A stretch of DNA of 64,000 nt from Deltaproteobacteria bacterium (GTDB lineage Bacteria > Acidobacteriota > Thermoanaerobaculia > Multivoradales > JAHZIX01): positions 62,001-126,000 of the forward strand of contig JAHZIX010000050.1 in the NCBI GenBank assembly GCA_022601195.1, given 5' to 3'. The notes under the pieces were generated by a model. It was not told the origin of the DNA. It made no database searches and worked only from the letters and a program-made list of their open reading frames with translations. Shown piece after piece: positions 52,299 to 61,631 of this stretch (the stretch's first letter is position 1; every line of letters begins with the position of its first letter). The translations under genes and the position numbers were made by a program.

Positions 52299-54191
52299 AT
52301 GGACGTTGCCATGAGCTCTTCACCGGCCAGCGAGCGAACCATCATCATCGGTGCGGGCCCTGCCGGCCTGACAGCTGCCTTGGAGCTCGGCAAACTCGGT
52401 CGCAAAGGGGTCGTTTTCGAAGCCGACACCCAAGTCGGGGGCATTTCTCGCAGCGTCGTTTTCGAAGGCTGCCGGATGGATATCGGAGGCCATCGCTTCT
52501 TCACGAAGGCAGCGGAGGTCGAAGCCCTCTGGCACGAGATCCTCGGGGAGGATCTGCTGGTTCGCCAGCGAATGTCCCGGATCTATTACCGCGACACCTT
52601 TTTCGATTACCCCCTCAAGCCCATGAACGCCCTCCGCGGACTGGGCCTTTTCGAAGCCGCGAGGGTGGCCCTGAGCTATCTACACGCTCAGGTTTTCCCT
52701 ATCGCCGACGAGACCACCTTCGATGCCTGGGTCAGCAACCGCTTCGGGCGCCGACTATTCGAAATATTTTTCAAGACATACACCGAAAAAGTGTGGGGAA
52801 TGCCCTGTTCGGAGATCAGTGCGGCTTGGGCGGCCCAGCGCATCAAGAACCTGGATCTGATGACCGCTCTCAAGAACGCCTTCCTACGCAATGGCACCGG
52901 TGGAGGCGAGGTCGTCACCAGTCTGATCGAACAATTCCTCTACCCGCGCCTCGGTCCAGGCATGATGTGGGAGAGGTGCCAGGAACTGGCCGCCTCCCAC
53001 GGCCTCGAAACCCACCTGGAAAGTCGCGTTGTGAAGGTCCATCACTGCGACCGCAAGGTCAGCGCGGTGGCGGTTCAGGGAGCCAACGGTGAACTGCGTC
53101 GGGAACCCTGCACGGCACTCATTTCCTCCATGCCCATCGGCACTCTGGTCTGCTCCATGGACCCTCCAGCTCCCCAGCCGGTACGAGAAGCTGCAGAGAG
53201 CCTGCGCTACCGCGACTTTCTCATCGTCGGCCTGATCGTCAAACGCCAAGAGCTGTTCCCGGACAATTGGATCTACATCCATTCTCCCGAGGTGCAGGTC
53301 GGCCGAGTCCAAAATTTCAGAAATTGGAGCCCGGAAATGGTCTCCGACCCCGAGTTGTCGTTTATCGGCCTCGAGTACTTTGCCAACCAGGGGGACGATC
53401 TGTGGGCCATGGCCGACGACAAACTCCTCGAGCTGGGAGCCGTGGAAGCGAAGAAAATAGGTCTCTTCGAGCCCAACGAAGTCCTGTCCGGCACCGTGGT
53501 GCGCAGTCCCAAGGCCTACCCGGTCTACGACGGTGAATACGAAACTCACCTCCAAGTCCTGCGAGATTGGCTCGATGGCTTCGATAACCTCTACACCGTC
53601 GGCCGCAATGGTCAGCATCGCTACAACAACCAAGACCATTCCATGCTCGCCGGCCTTTTCGCCGCCAGAAACGTCGCTGGGGCGAACCTCGACCTGTGGT
53701 CCATCAACGAAGAATTAACCTTCCATGAAGAAGTACGGAGCGACGAAGCCGAGGCACAACCGAGCGAGGGCGAAGCTGCGAAGAGCCGTGGTGTCCAGGA
53801 TCGCTTGACTCCCTCCCGGGTCGAGAGTCGAGCTGAGGACCTACTGCGGGCGGCCTTTGCTACCTACGACGAAGTCGCTCTCGGTGGCGCTGTAGGAATC
53901 ACCGCGAGCCTCGCCCTCGCGGCGGTTACAGTCATTCTTCTCCTGGGAGCCAACGAGAGCTTCGTACCCATGCTGTCCCTCCTGGGAAACTACTTCTTTG
54001 GCTACCAAGTATCCTGGCCCGGCTTGGCCATCGGCATGATCGAAGTGGGTGGCCTGGGCTTTGGTCTCGGGTGGATCGGTGCCAAATGCATCAATCTCCT
54101 GATCTCCGTCTCCCAAAGAAACCTGGAACGAAAGCTCGCGACTCTAACCACCCTCGAAGCCATGGATGGAGGCGAATTTGAAACAAGGTGA
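52299..54191 (+). CDS. UDP-galactopyranose-mutase/amine-oxidase-like flavoenzyme with a C-terminal membrane domain
   Basis: 630 residues. The FAD-binding motif is IIIGAGPAGLTAALELGKLG at the N-terminus, followed by GGHRFFTK, YPLKPMNAL and FFKTYTEKVWGMPCSEIS. These are typical of the NAD(P)-binding amine oxidase/UGM-like group in glycan loci. GRNGQHRYNNQDHSMLAG closes the FAD domain. From about residue 520 a separate part with two TM helices (LGGAVGITASLALAAVTVI; GLAIGMIEVGGLGFGLGWI) follows. This tail resembles the protein encoded next, which overlaps by 26 nt. It probably isomerises a sugar or oxidises a lipid-linked intermediate. Confidence 0.85.
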   Translation: MDVAMSSSPASERTIIIGAGPAGLTAALELGKLGRKGVVFEADTQVGGISRSVVFEGCRMDIGGHRFFTKAAEVEALWHEILGEDLLVRQRMSRIYYRDTFFDYPLKPMNALRGLGLFEAARVALSYLHAQVFPIADETTFDAWVSNRFGRRLFEIFFKTYTEKVWGMPCSEISAAWAAQRIKNLDLMTALKNAFLRNGTGGGEVVTSLIEQFLYPRLGPGMMWERCQELAASHGLETHLESRVVKVHHCDRKVSAVAVQGANGELRREPCTALISSMPIGTLVCSMDPPAPQPVREAAESLRYRDFLIVGLIVKRQELFPDNWIYIHSPEVQVGRVQNFRNWSPEMVSDPELSFIGLEYFANQGDDLWAMADDKLLELGAVEAKKIGLFEPNEVLSGTVVRSPKAYPVYDGEYETHLQVLRDWLDGFDNLYTVGRNGQHRYNNQDHSMLAGLFAARNVAGANLDLWSINEELTFHEEVRSDEAEAQPSEGEAAKSRGVQDRLTPSRVESRAEDLLRAAFATYDEVALGGAVGITASLALAAVTVILLLGANESFVPMLSLLGNYFFGYQVSWPGLAIGMIEVGGLGFGLGWIGAKCINLLISVSQRNLERKLATLTTLEAMDGGEFETR

Positions 54192-54522
54192 TCCGGAACT
54201 GCTTCTCGTCACCAAAACCATCGCCCGTCTGCGAGCCGGCATCGTTGCCATCGTCACGGGTATGGTCACCGGGGTCGGGCTGTTTGCGGCGACGCTATGG
54301 TTGGTGATCAAAGGTGGCCCCAATGTCGGCCAGAATCTGGGCCTGCTGCGGGCCTACTACCCTGGCTACTCGGTCACCTGGGGGGGATCCTTTCTCGGCC
54401 TCCTCTACGGCGCCATCACCGGCGCGCTACTCGGCTGGTGCGTGGCCTGGCTGTACAACTTTCTGGCCACTCGCCGCTCCAACAGCCAGCGCTCCAACAA
54501 CCAGCCCTCCCACAACCCTTGA
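54166..54522 (+). CDS. Small two-TM membrane protein
   Basis: 118 residues with two TM helices (IVAIVTGMVTGVGLFAATLWLV and FLGLLYGAITGALLGWCVAW). The loop YYPGYSVTWGGSFLG matches FFGYQVSWPGLAIG in the C-terminal domain of the preceding flavoenzyme, so both probably derive from one domain. It starts inside the preceding gene (26-nt overlap) and its stop overlaps the TTG of the next gene. The Ser/Asn-rich tail (RSNSQRSNNQPSHN) looks like a tandem repeat. Confidence 0.75.
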   Translation: MEANLKQGDPELLLVTKTIARLRAGIVAIVTGMVTGVGLFAATLWLVIKGGPNVGQNLGLLRAYYPGYSVTWGGSFLGLLYGAITGALLGWCVAWLYNFLATRRSNSQRSNNQPSHNP

Positions 54523-55571
54523 GCCCATCCCGAGGACCCGCCTCCCCTTCTAGGATCTCGTTGATCGTCCCCGTTGGCGGGGCTGCTCCTGCCTGGAGCC
54601 GATCCGCCAAGAGCCTGGCGAGCCTTCATCCTCCACCAGGGGAAGTCATTGTCGTCATCGACGGCCCCAACGACGACTTCGCTCGGCAAGCCACCGAAAT
54701 CGGCGCTCGAGTGATCATCCTGGAAGAACCCGGTGGCCCGGCCAAAGCTCGCAATCGCGGTGCCCAGGAGGCCAGCGGGGACATTCTCTTCTTCATCGAC
54801 TCGGACATCCAAGTCCCTCCCCACCTCATCCACCAACTCGGCTGCCTCTTCTCGGCGGAAGACAAGCCCAGTGCCGTCATCGGCTCCTATGACGACTCCC
54901 CCGGCGACCCGGCATTTCTCTCCCAGTACCGCAATCTCCTCCACCACTTTGTTCACCAAACGGGTCGCGAACAGGCCTCGACCTTTTGGTCTGGCTGCGG
55001 GGCGATCCGCCGCCAGGCCTTTCAAGATGTTGGGGGTTTTGACGAGAGCTACAGCCAACCCAGTATCGAAGACATCGAGCTTGGATCGAGACTCCTTCGA
55101 GCAGGTCACACGATTCAGCTGGCCAAAGAGCTCCAGGTGAAACACCTGAAACAATGGCGGTTAGGGGACATGCTCAAGACAGATCTCTGGCGCCGAGCCG
55201 TACCCTGGACCAAGCTGATGTTGAAGGACGGCGCATTGGTGAACGACCTCAACGTAAAGAAACGGGATCGTTTCGGCGTGGTGATGGCATTCCTAATATT
55301 AGGAACGCTCCTAGCAAGCGGAGCGCCACTACCGATCGAAACTCGGCTGCCAATCATTGGTTTGGGATTGGCAGCAGGACTGGCCCTTGTGGCCCTCAAC
55401 CGCCAATTCTTCCAGTTTCTGAGCCAGTCGAGGGGGCTGCTGTTTGCGGCAAAGGTCGTCCCCTTCTACTGGGTGTATCTGCTGATTTGTGGCTTGGGAT
55501 TTAGCTTGGGGTATCTACAACATCTGTCATCCTCGGGAAAGGACGCAGCCGAGTTACAAAAAAAATCCTGA
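54519..55571 (+). CDS. Family 2 glycosyltransferase with C-terminal TM helices
   Basis: About 350 residues. ISLIVPVGG, EVIVVIDGPNDD, GGPAKARNRGAQEA, FFIDSDIQVPP (metal site), FWSGCGAIRRQAF and SIEDIELGSRLLRAGH give a GT-A family 2 enzyme, followed by two to three TM helices. The open frame extends upstream through the small membrane gene to 54297, but that stretch is Arg/Pro-rich shadow. A TTG at 54519 overlapping the upstream stop (TTGA) and directly preceding the fold is my chosen start. It probably acts on lipid-linked substrates together with the flavoenzyme. Confidence 0.82.
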   Translation: MSPSRGPASPSRISLIVPVGGAAPAWSRSAKSLASLHPPPGEVIVVIDGPNDDFARQATEIGARVIILEEPGGPAKARNRGAQEASGDILFFIDSDIQVPPHLIHQLGCLFSAEDKPSAVIGSYDDSPGDPAFLSQYRNLLHHFVHQTGREQASTFWSGCGAIRRQAFQDVGGFDESYSQPSIEDIELGSRLLRAGHTIQLAKELQVKHLKQWRLGDMLKTDLWRRAVPWTKLMLKDGALVNDLNVKKRDRFGVVMAFLILGTLLASGAPLPIETRLPIIGLGLAAGLALVALNRQFFQFLSQSRGLLFAAKVVPFYWVYLLICGLGFSLGYLQHLSSSGKDAAELQKKS

Positions 55572-55767
55572 AGAGATCCTTCAGAGCTCAAAATGGTTTC
55601 AATGGCCCTCCCGAGATTCCTTCTCCGGAAAGACAGGCGGCGATTCCTCCCTTGAACTGCCTTCCAGCGCTACTCACAGAGGCCCATCTTCGTCACCATG
55701 CGCAGGAATCCCCAGACTCATCAAGAAAAGGTAGAGTCACCCAGCCACGGCGGCGGTAAGCGCTCCC

Positions 55768-56718
55768 CTAGCCAGGTTTCAAACCTTGAATTGCCTCTAC
55801 GAATGGACGAGCTGGTGGAAAGCTCCCAACGGGAAACTCTACCGTCAGGTCGCCATCTCGTTGCCTCTCGACAGCCGCCCGGAAAGCTCTCACAAAAAGA
55901 CGGTAGGCCTCCAAGAAAGCCAGCCTTACCTTCCGAGAGGAAGCATGGACAATGGGTGCCGGCGAGGTGACCAGGCGAGGTAGTCTCGTGTGAGGGTCCT
56001 GGCGCAAGACGGCCTGTGTACCAGCAACAGCAGCGCCTTTGCGAGCCTGGCGAGCAGAATCTTCTATCTGGCGAACCAGACCTCGAATTCTCACTTGGTG
56101 CTCGGCAGCCGGAAGATCTTCCCAACAAGGAAGAGGAGACAACACGAGAGTCAGTCTTTCTTCAAACTCAATGGAGCGAATCTGCTTCTTGGGGTGTCTA
56201 CGGCGGGCTTTGTTGAGAGCTGTGCGGTTCACCCAGATGCCCTGGAGGTTCCTACCGTTAGAGAGCGCCTCTGCCGCGTTGATTCCCGGCCATCGCAGGG
56301 GGCTATCCACCAAGCCCTCTTTCGTGCCTTGGCTGAGGAGATATTCGAGGTGAGCCACTTCGATCGATTCACCGCCCACCACCGGGATTGAGCTGTATCT
56401 CCGAGCCCAGACTTTTCCATCCCACTCCTGCAACAGATTCACTTCCCGGGCGATATTGGAGCCCACGAAGTTCATGAAAGAGGAGAGATCTTTCTGGGAC
56501 GCAACACTCAACAACAAATGCGCATGATTGGTCATGAAAGAGCAAGCGTGGACCCGAACCTGGAAGGCGGCCTGGGCACGAGCCAGAACACCGATGACGA
56601 GGCTATTGAGCCGCTTGGAAGGACGCAGGAGATAGCGACCTTGGATGCAGCGTAGGGTGACCTCGGTGAGAATCTCACCGGTGGGGCCGGGCGGAGCGAA
56701 TCGAAGTCGGTGGGTCAT
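55768..56718 (-). CDS. REP-associated tyrosine transposase (RAYT), copy 3
   Basis: 316 residues. It starts MTHRLRFAPPGPTGEIL, has HUH in TNHAHLLLSV (HAH) and a tyrosine in LEYLLSQG, and ends VEFPVGSFPPARPFVE. An open frame runs further upstream to 56967, but the ATG at 56718 aligns with the other copies and avoids overlap with the divergent sigma-factor gene. A degenerate REP core, GGCAGCCGAGTTTCG, lies upstream at 56788-56802. Confidence 0.88.
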   Translation of the reverse strand: MTHRLRFAPPGPTGEILTEVTLRCIQGRYLLRPSKRLNSLVIGVLARAQAAFQVRVHACSFMTNHAHLLLSVASQKDLSSFMNFVGSNIAREVNLLQEWDGKVWARRYSSIPVVGGESIEVAHLEYLLSQGTKEGLVDSPLRWPGINAAEALSNGRNLQGIWVNRTALNKARRRHPKKQIRSIEFEERLTLVLSPLPCWEDLPAAEHQVRIRGLVRQIEDSARQARKGAAVAGTQAVLRQDPHTRLPRLVTSPAPIVHASSRKVRLAFLEAYRLFVRAFRAAVERQRDGDLTVEFPVGSFPPARPFVEAIQGLKPG

Positions 56719-56881
56719 ACACACTAAGAACGTAGATGGTGCTTCCAATCGCCTAGAAGATCTCGGAATTCTTGAAGAAAACGAATAGGCAGCCGAGTTT
56801 CGAAAGTTGGGGCCAAGGGAAACCTGACAGTGAAACAGCGATAAACTAACCCTACCCACCCAGACAGGAGGGCCTTTCCGG

Positions 56882-57466
56882 ATGACTGATGGCAATCCCA
56901 CCAGCGAGGTCAGTCGCTTACTCAGTTCCTGGCGTCGAGGCGACTCGGCCGCTCGAGACCAGCTCATGGGCTTGCTCTACGATGAGCTCCATCGCCTCGC
57001 ACAGCGCTCCATGCGCTCCGAGCGCCAGATCACCTTACAGCCCACCGCCCTCGTCAACGAGGCCTATATGCGCCTCGCTGATGCGGAGATTTCCTGGACC
57101 GATAGAGCCCATTTCTTCGCTGTTGCCGCCACCACCATGCGGCGTATCCTGGTCGACGAAGCCCGACGACGACTGGCCGAAAAACGCGGCGGAGGGGAAG
57201 CTCCCATGGCCCTCGACGAGGCGTTGGCAGGAGACGAATCTATGTTTGGCCAACCCACTCACCAGCTCCTCGCCCTCGACGAAGCCCTCCGGGAGCTCGC
57301 CACCCTCGACCCCCGCAAGAGCAAAGCTCTCGAGCTGCGTCTCTTTGCCGGGTTGACCATCGAAGAAACAGCTCAAGCCCTAGAGGTCTCCCACGCCACG
57401 GTAGAAAGGGACCTAAAAATGGCCCGAGCGTGGCTCGCCAACACTCTCAACCCAGCGGCGAGTTAG
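56882..57466 (+). CDS. ECF-type RNA polymerase sigma factor
   Basis: 194 residues. Region 2 is YDELHRLAQRSMRSER with TLQPTALVNEAYMRL. The linker contains WTDRAHFFAVAATTMRRILVD. Region 4 is KALELRLFAGLTIEETAQAL with SHATVERDLKMARAWL. This is the ECF subgroup often found with kinase/TPR proteins in Acidobacteria and Planctomycetes. AGGAGG lies ten bases before the ATG. The kinase gene starts 4 bp after its stop, so they form an operon and the kinase may control the sigma factor (inference). Confidence 0.93.
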   Translation: MTDGNPTSEVSRLLSSWRRGDSAARDQLMGLLYDELHRLAQRSMRSERQITLQPTALVNEAYMRLADAEISWTDRAHFFAVAATTMRRILVDEARRRLAEKRGGGEAPMALDEALAGDESMFGQPTHQLLALDEALRELATLDPRKSKALELRLFAGLTIEETAQALEVSHATVERDLKMARAWLANTLNPAAS

Positions 57467-57470
57467 CGGA

Positions 57471-60281
57471 TTGCAGCCCGAAACCTTCGCTCGACTCGAG
57501 GAGCTCTTCCATCGAGCCTCGGCCCTCCAGGGACCGAACCGCCAGGCTTTCCTAGATCGCGAGTGCCAGGACGACGAGTCCCTAAGGCGCCAAATCGAGG
57601 CACTCCTGAACGCTGAAACCACTAAGGTCGAAGGCATTCAGGAATCGATTCAGCAAGGTCTGCAATGGATGGCTACGGCTCCTCAACCGAAGCACATCGG
57701 CCCCTACCGGGTGCTCCGAGAGCTCGGCCGCGGTGGCTTCTCCACAGTTTATTTAGCGCGGCGGGACGATGGTCATTTCGATATGCAGGTGGCCATCAAA
57801 CGGGTCCATCGACATCTGCGATCCCCAGAGGTCTTACGTCGCCTACGGCGGGAGCGGCAGATATTGGCTCTCCTCGACCACCCCAATATCGGCCGGATTT
57901 TCGATGGCGGCAGCACCGAAGATGGCACCCCCTATGTGGTCATGGAATACATCGTCGGTGAGCCCATCGACCAATACTGCCGCCATCACGATCTGGATAT
58001 GGCAGACCGGCTACGGCTGTTTCGCCAAGTCTGTGAGGCGGTGCAATATGCCCATCGAAACCTGGTTCTGCATCGCGACCTCAAGCCTTCGAATATCCTC
58101 GTCAACCGGACCGGGGCCGTCAAATTGGTGGACTTTGGCATCGCCAAGTTGCTTCAAGAAAACGGAGAAGGGAAAGGAGAAGGGAAAGAGGAAGGAGAAG
58201 TCGAAAAAGAAGAAGGCTCTGCTTCCCCATCTCCCGATCTCGTCGGCATCCTCACCCAACCTGGAGGACGCGCTCTGACTCCCGAATATGCTAGTCCGGA
58301 ACAGGTGCTCGGTAGCCCCCTCACCACCGCCACAGATGTCTACTCCCTGGGCGTGGTGCTCTACGGATTGGTCTGTGGTCAACGCCCCTACGCTTTCCAG
58401 GAAGCCAATTGGTCCCACCTGGAACAGGTTGTTAGTCAGTCCATTCCCCTCCCCCCCAGCCAAGTGCTGGCTAGCGCCGGTAGCCCCCGAGGAAGCTACC
58501 TGGGGGAGCTCGACGCCATCCTGGCAAAGACCCTCAACAAGGAACCGGACCGCCGCTACGCTTCCGTCGAGGCCTTGGAGGAAGATCTGCGGCGAACCCT
58601 AGAAGGGCTACCCATTGAAGCCCACCCGGACTCCTTCACCTATCGAGCCAGAAAGTTCGTTGCCCGCCACGCCACCGCCGTCGGCACCTTGGCCCTGCTC
58701 TTCGCAACCTTGGTGGTTGCTGTCGTCATCACCCAATGGCAGGCCCGGGAGGCTCACCAGGCCCGGCAACAGGCGGAACAGCAGAAGGTCCGCGCGGAGC
58801 ACGAGAGCAAGCGGGCCGAGCAGGTGGCGCTCTTTCTCGAAGAGCTCTTCGAGGATACCGACCCTTACGCCAACCAGGGTCGACAACTCACCGCCCGCGA
58901 AGTCCTGGAAAGAGGCTCTCTGAGAATCCGCCGAGAGCTGCACCACGACCAACCCCTGAGCGCTGAATTGATGGCCACTCTGGGTCGGGTCTACCGGCGC
59001 ATGTCTTTGTACGATGAATCAGAAGACTTGCTTCAGATGGCTTTGGAAACCCACCGCAGGAGAGAGGGGCCCAGGACCGAGCGGGAAGGAGAGACTCTCC
59101 GGGACCTGGGTATCCTATTCAGTGATCGAGGCCTCTGTGAGAAAGCCGAGGAGACCTTTCAAAGCGCGGCGGACCTCCAAAGAGAGCTCGGAGAGAAACA
59201 CCAGGGGGGCTTGGCCACCACTTTCCACTACATGGGCCGCAATGCCATGAAATGCGACGAGGCGCAACGGGCCGAGGATCTGATCCTCCGTTCCTTGGAG
59301 CTTTACGAAGGCTATCTGGAGGCGGACGCCGAAAAGGTCGTGGACTCAAAAAGCCTTTTGGCGGAGCTGTGGTTTTCCCAGGGTGACTACGGCCGAGCCG
59401 GCCCCGCTTTCCAACAAATCCTGGAACTTCGACGCACCTTCTTGGGGGAGGACCACCCGAAAGTAGCGATCAGTCTGAGCGATGTGGCAGCGGTCCATCA
59501 GGCCAACGGAGAGACCGCCACCGCCATTCGGTTCTACACTCAAGCGTTGGAAGTCCAACGCCGTGGCCTAGGTGATCGACACTTCTCCGTAGCCCAAACT
59601 CAGTACAACCTGGCAACGGCCCATGGCAACTTGGGCCAGTGGGAAGAGGCACAAAACTTACTCCAGGAATCCATCACCATTACCCGGCAGGTTTTTGGTG
59701 ACGAGCATCCCTGGGTCGCCGACTGTCTCCAGGAACTTGGCCATGGCTACCGCTATCTCGGGGACCTGGAGGCGGCCGAGGCTTCGTTTCGCCAGAGCTT
59801 CGAGCTACGCCGACGGCTCTTGGGAGAAAAGCATCCCTTGGTGGCCCAATCCCTCCTCTCCCTGGCCGCCTTGACCGCCAAGCAGGACCCGGAACGAGGC
59901 TTGAACCTGTACCGCGAGATCCTCGCTTCTCAGGAACAGACCCTGGCGCCGGACGACTTTCGTTTGTCCTATACCTTGACCCGCCTCGGCCGGCTTTTGG
60001 TCCGCCTCGAACGGCCCAAGCTGGCAACCCCCTATTTGCGCCGAGCTTTGACCCTACGCCGCCAGGGCCTTTCCGAGGACCACTGGGAGACGGGCCTCTC
60101 CGAGTACTACCTAGGCCAATGCCTGCGAAAGCTAGTACCGGCAAACCGGGAGGATCTCGAAGAAGCCCAACGTCTCCTGCAATCTAGCTACGATCACCTG
60201 CGTAGCGCTTTGGGTAGCGAGGACCGCCGAACCCAACGAGCCGAGAAAGCCCTCAGGGAGCTGGCCTCCTCGAAGCGCTGA
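57471..60281 (+). CDS. Membrane Ser/Thr protein kinase with C-terminal TPRs
   Basis: 936 residues with a TTG start. The N-terminal kinase has the Gly loop ELGRGGFSTVYLA, catalytic Lys110 in VAIKRV, HRDLKPSN at 201-208 and DFG at 221. Between DFG and TPEYASPEQ lies a low-complexity Glu/Gly/Lys stretch (GEGKGEGKEEGEVEKEEG). A TM helix follows near residues 405-423 (LALLFATLVVAVVITQW). The outer part is about ten TPR units of the 42-residue type. These proteins phosphorylate cytosolic targets in response to an extracytoplasmic signal. It is coupled to the sigma factor upstream. Confidence 0.92.
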   Translation: MQPETFARLEELFHRASALQGPNRQAFLDRECQDDESLRRQIEALLNAETTKVEGIQESIQQGLQWMATAPQPKHIGPYRVLRELGRGGFSTVYLARRDDGHFDMQVAIKRVHRHLRSPEVLRRLRRERQILALLDHPNIGRIFDGGSTEDGTPYVVMEYIVGEPIDQYCRHHDLDMADRLRLFRQVCEAVQYAHRNLVLHRDLKPSNILVNRTGAVKLVDFGIAKLLQENGEGKGEGKEEGEVEKEEGSASPSPDLVGILTQPGGRALTPEYASPEQVLGSPLTTATDVYSLGVVLYGLVCGQRPYAFQEANWSHLEQVVSQSIPLPPSQVLASAGSPRGSYLGELDAILAKTLNKEPDRRYASVEALEEDLRRTLEGLPIEAHPDSFTYRARKFVARHATAVGTLALLFATLVVAVVITQWQAREAHQARQQAEQQKVRAEHESKRAEQVALFLEELFEDTDPYANQGRQLTAREVLERGSLRIRRELHHDQPLSAELMATLGRVYRRMSLYDESEDLLQMALETHRRREGPRTEREGETLRDLGILFSDRGLCEKAEETFQSAADLQRELGEKHQGGLATTFHYMGRNAMKCDEAQRAEDLILRSLELYEGYLEADAEKVVDSKSLLAELWFSQGDYGRAGPAFQQILELRRTFLGEDHPKVAISLSDVAAVHQANGETATAIRFYTQALEVQRRGLGDRHFSVAQTQYNLATAHGNLGQWEEAQNLLQESITITRQVFGDEHPWVADCLQELGHGYRYLGDLEAAEASFRQSFELRRRLLGEKHPLVAQSLLSLAALTAKQDPERGLNLYREILASQEQTLAPDDFRLSYTLTRLGRLLVRLERPKLATPYLRRALTLRRQGLSEDHWETGLSEYYLGQCLRKLVPANREDLEEAQRLLQSSYDHLRSALGSEDRRTQRAEKALRELASSKR
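58164..58204 (+). repeat. 12-bp tandem repeat inside the kinase activation segment
   Basis: GGAGAAGGGAAA occurs twice in tandem (58164-58187), followed by diverged units to about 58204. Confidence 0.75.
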
Positions 60282-60338
60282 TCGCCCTAGCCACTGACCT
60301 TCTCTACCCTTCCGGCCTCGCGGCCTGAGTAGAGCGAC

Positions 60339-61286
60339 TCACTCATCATCGTCATCCCGATAGGGCCGAATCCTCAAGCCCTTGGTAGCGCTGTGGATCT
60401 CGGCATCTGAGTCGAAACAGATCTCCCACCCAGAGGGCGCTACGAGATGGTCGGTGACTTCCAAACCTTCGGAAGCAGATTCCACATCCGGCCGTAGCAC
60501 GCCTCCGTAGACTTGCTCCTCGAAAGAGTGACTGAACACGAAAGCCTCGTCTACCGGTTCGAGAAGACTCCAAGTGGCACCTCGATGAACTCCCAGGACC
60601 TGGGGTTCGCCCTTGTATTCTTCCCGGACCTCCAGTAAAGGCATCCCGACGAAAGGGGGCTGTTGGATCTCAGGGATCATGAAGAAGCTCATCTTCTCGA
60701 TCTCTTCCGGCAAGTGGTAGACCGCCACCAACACCGTCTCCTCCGGACCGTAGACGGTGCGCAGACAACCCGTGGCGTCACTGAAATAGTGGATCGTTCC
60801 TATCGACTCGAATTTGACCTCGGCAGACTCCAGCATTTCGCCATCGGTGCCGTAAGCCCGGACCTCAAATACGTGGCTCGGAAGCAACGCTTCCGCCATC
60901 TCGAATCGATGAAAGCGAAAGCCGTCGATATCCGCTACGGTTTCCGGATCGCAGCCGGCGACTCCGGTCCACTCCCACAACAGCTCGGGGCTCAAGATTC
61001 CATCAATATCGGCTACGGCCTCCGTCTTCGCGACGATCTGCCCGAGTTCATCGACGAGATCTAGAGTCAACTCTTTACCCACGGGAGCATCCTGCCATTG
61101 CACATAGATATGGCTTCCCACCGGAACGGAGATCTCCGCCTCTTCTCCCAGGCTGACAACGATTCCCCCAGCTGCCGCCGGGGCCGCAGCCAAGAGCCAG
61201 GCACTGCCGCACCCAAACACCAAGATCATCTGAATGACTCCCCAACCGGTCTTCCGCAAGCTATTCACTAACATCTCCATCAACAT
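60339..61286 (-). CDS. Secreted or anchored hypothetical protein
   Basis: 315 residues. An N-terminal hydrophobic segment (MILVFGCGSAWLLAAAPAAAG) is a signal peptide or anchor. The mature part is beta-rich and acidic, with WEWTGVAGCDPETVADIDGF, VFEVRAYGTDGEML and a DDDDE tail. The ATG at 61286 has GGAGGG a few bases upstream, so I prefer it to the longer frame from 61499. No family recognised. It converges with the kinase gene and has no operon partner. Confidence 0.65.
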   Translation of the reverse strand: MLMEMLVNSLRKTGWGVIQMILVFGCGSAWLLAAAPAAAGGIVVSLGEEAEISVPVGSHIYVQWQDAPVGKELTLDLVDELGQIVAKTEAVADIDGILSPELLWEWTGVAGCDPETVADIDGFRFHRFEMAEALLPSHVFEVRAYGTDGEMLESAEVKFESIGTIHYFSDATGCLRTVYGPEETVLVAVYHLPEEIEKMSFFMIPEIQQPPFVGMPLLEVREEYKGEPQVLGVHRGATWSLLEPVDEAFVFSHSFEEQVYGGVLRPDVESASEGLEVTDHLVAPSGWEICFDSDAEIHSATKGLRIRPYRDDDDE

Positions 61287-61631
61287 CTCGACCCTCCAAG
61301 AAATTAGCTGTCTTTCTCTGAATAGCGCAGCCGTCACCAACTCTCCCTCATCGCCAATTCCAAAACCGCTTCTAGGGCCTAACAAAAGGACGGTAGGACA
61401 GAGAAAACCGATCCCGGGAGGCCGCATCAATGTAAAGATCGGATCATTGTCAGGTCGAGCTGAGATCTCCCAGGGCCTCGGCAGCTCTCTAGTCGGCACC
61501 CTTCAGTAGCCAAATCCAGCAGTCAGATCCAGTAGTCAGATCTAGCAGTCAGATCCAGCAGTCAGATCCAATCGCCAAGCCCGGGCAGGCAGACTGCAGC
61601 CACCAAACGGGGAACAGCCTTGGGCCAATCC
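61287..61631. other. Intergenic region with 13-bp tandem repeats
   Basis: No gene seen. AGCAGTCAGATCC-type units of 13 bp run from 61518 to 61569 (four units), preceded by a diverged unit at 61504. Confidence 0.6.
61504..61569. repeat. 13-bp tandem repeat, about five units
   Basis: Units start at 61518, 61531, 61544 and 61557; the last two are identical. A diverged 14-bp unit precedes them. Confidence 0.85.
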
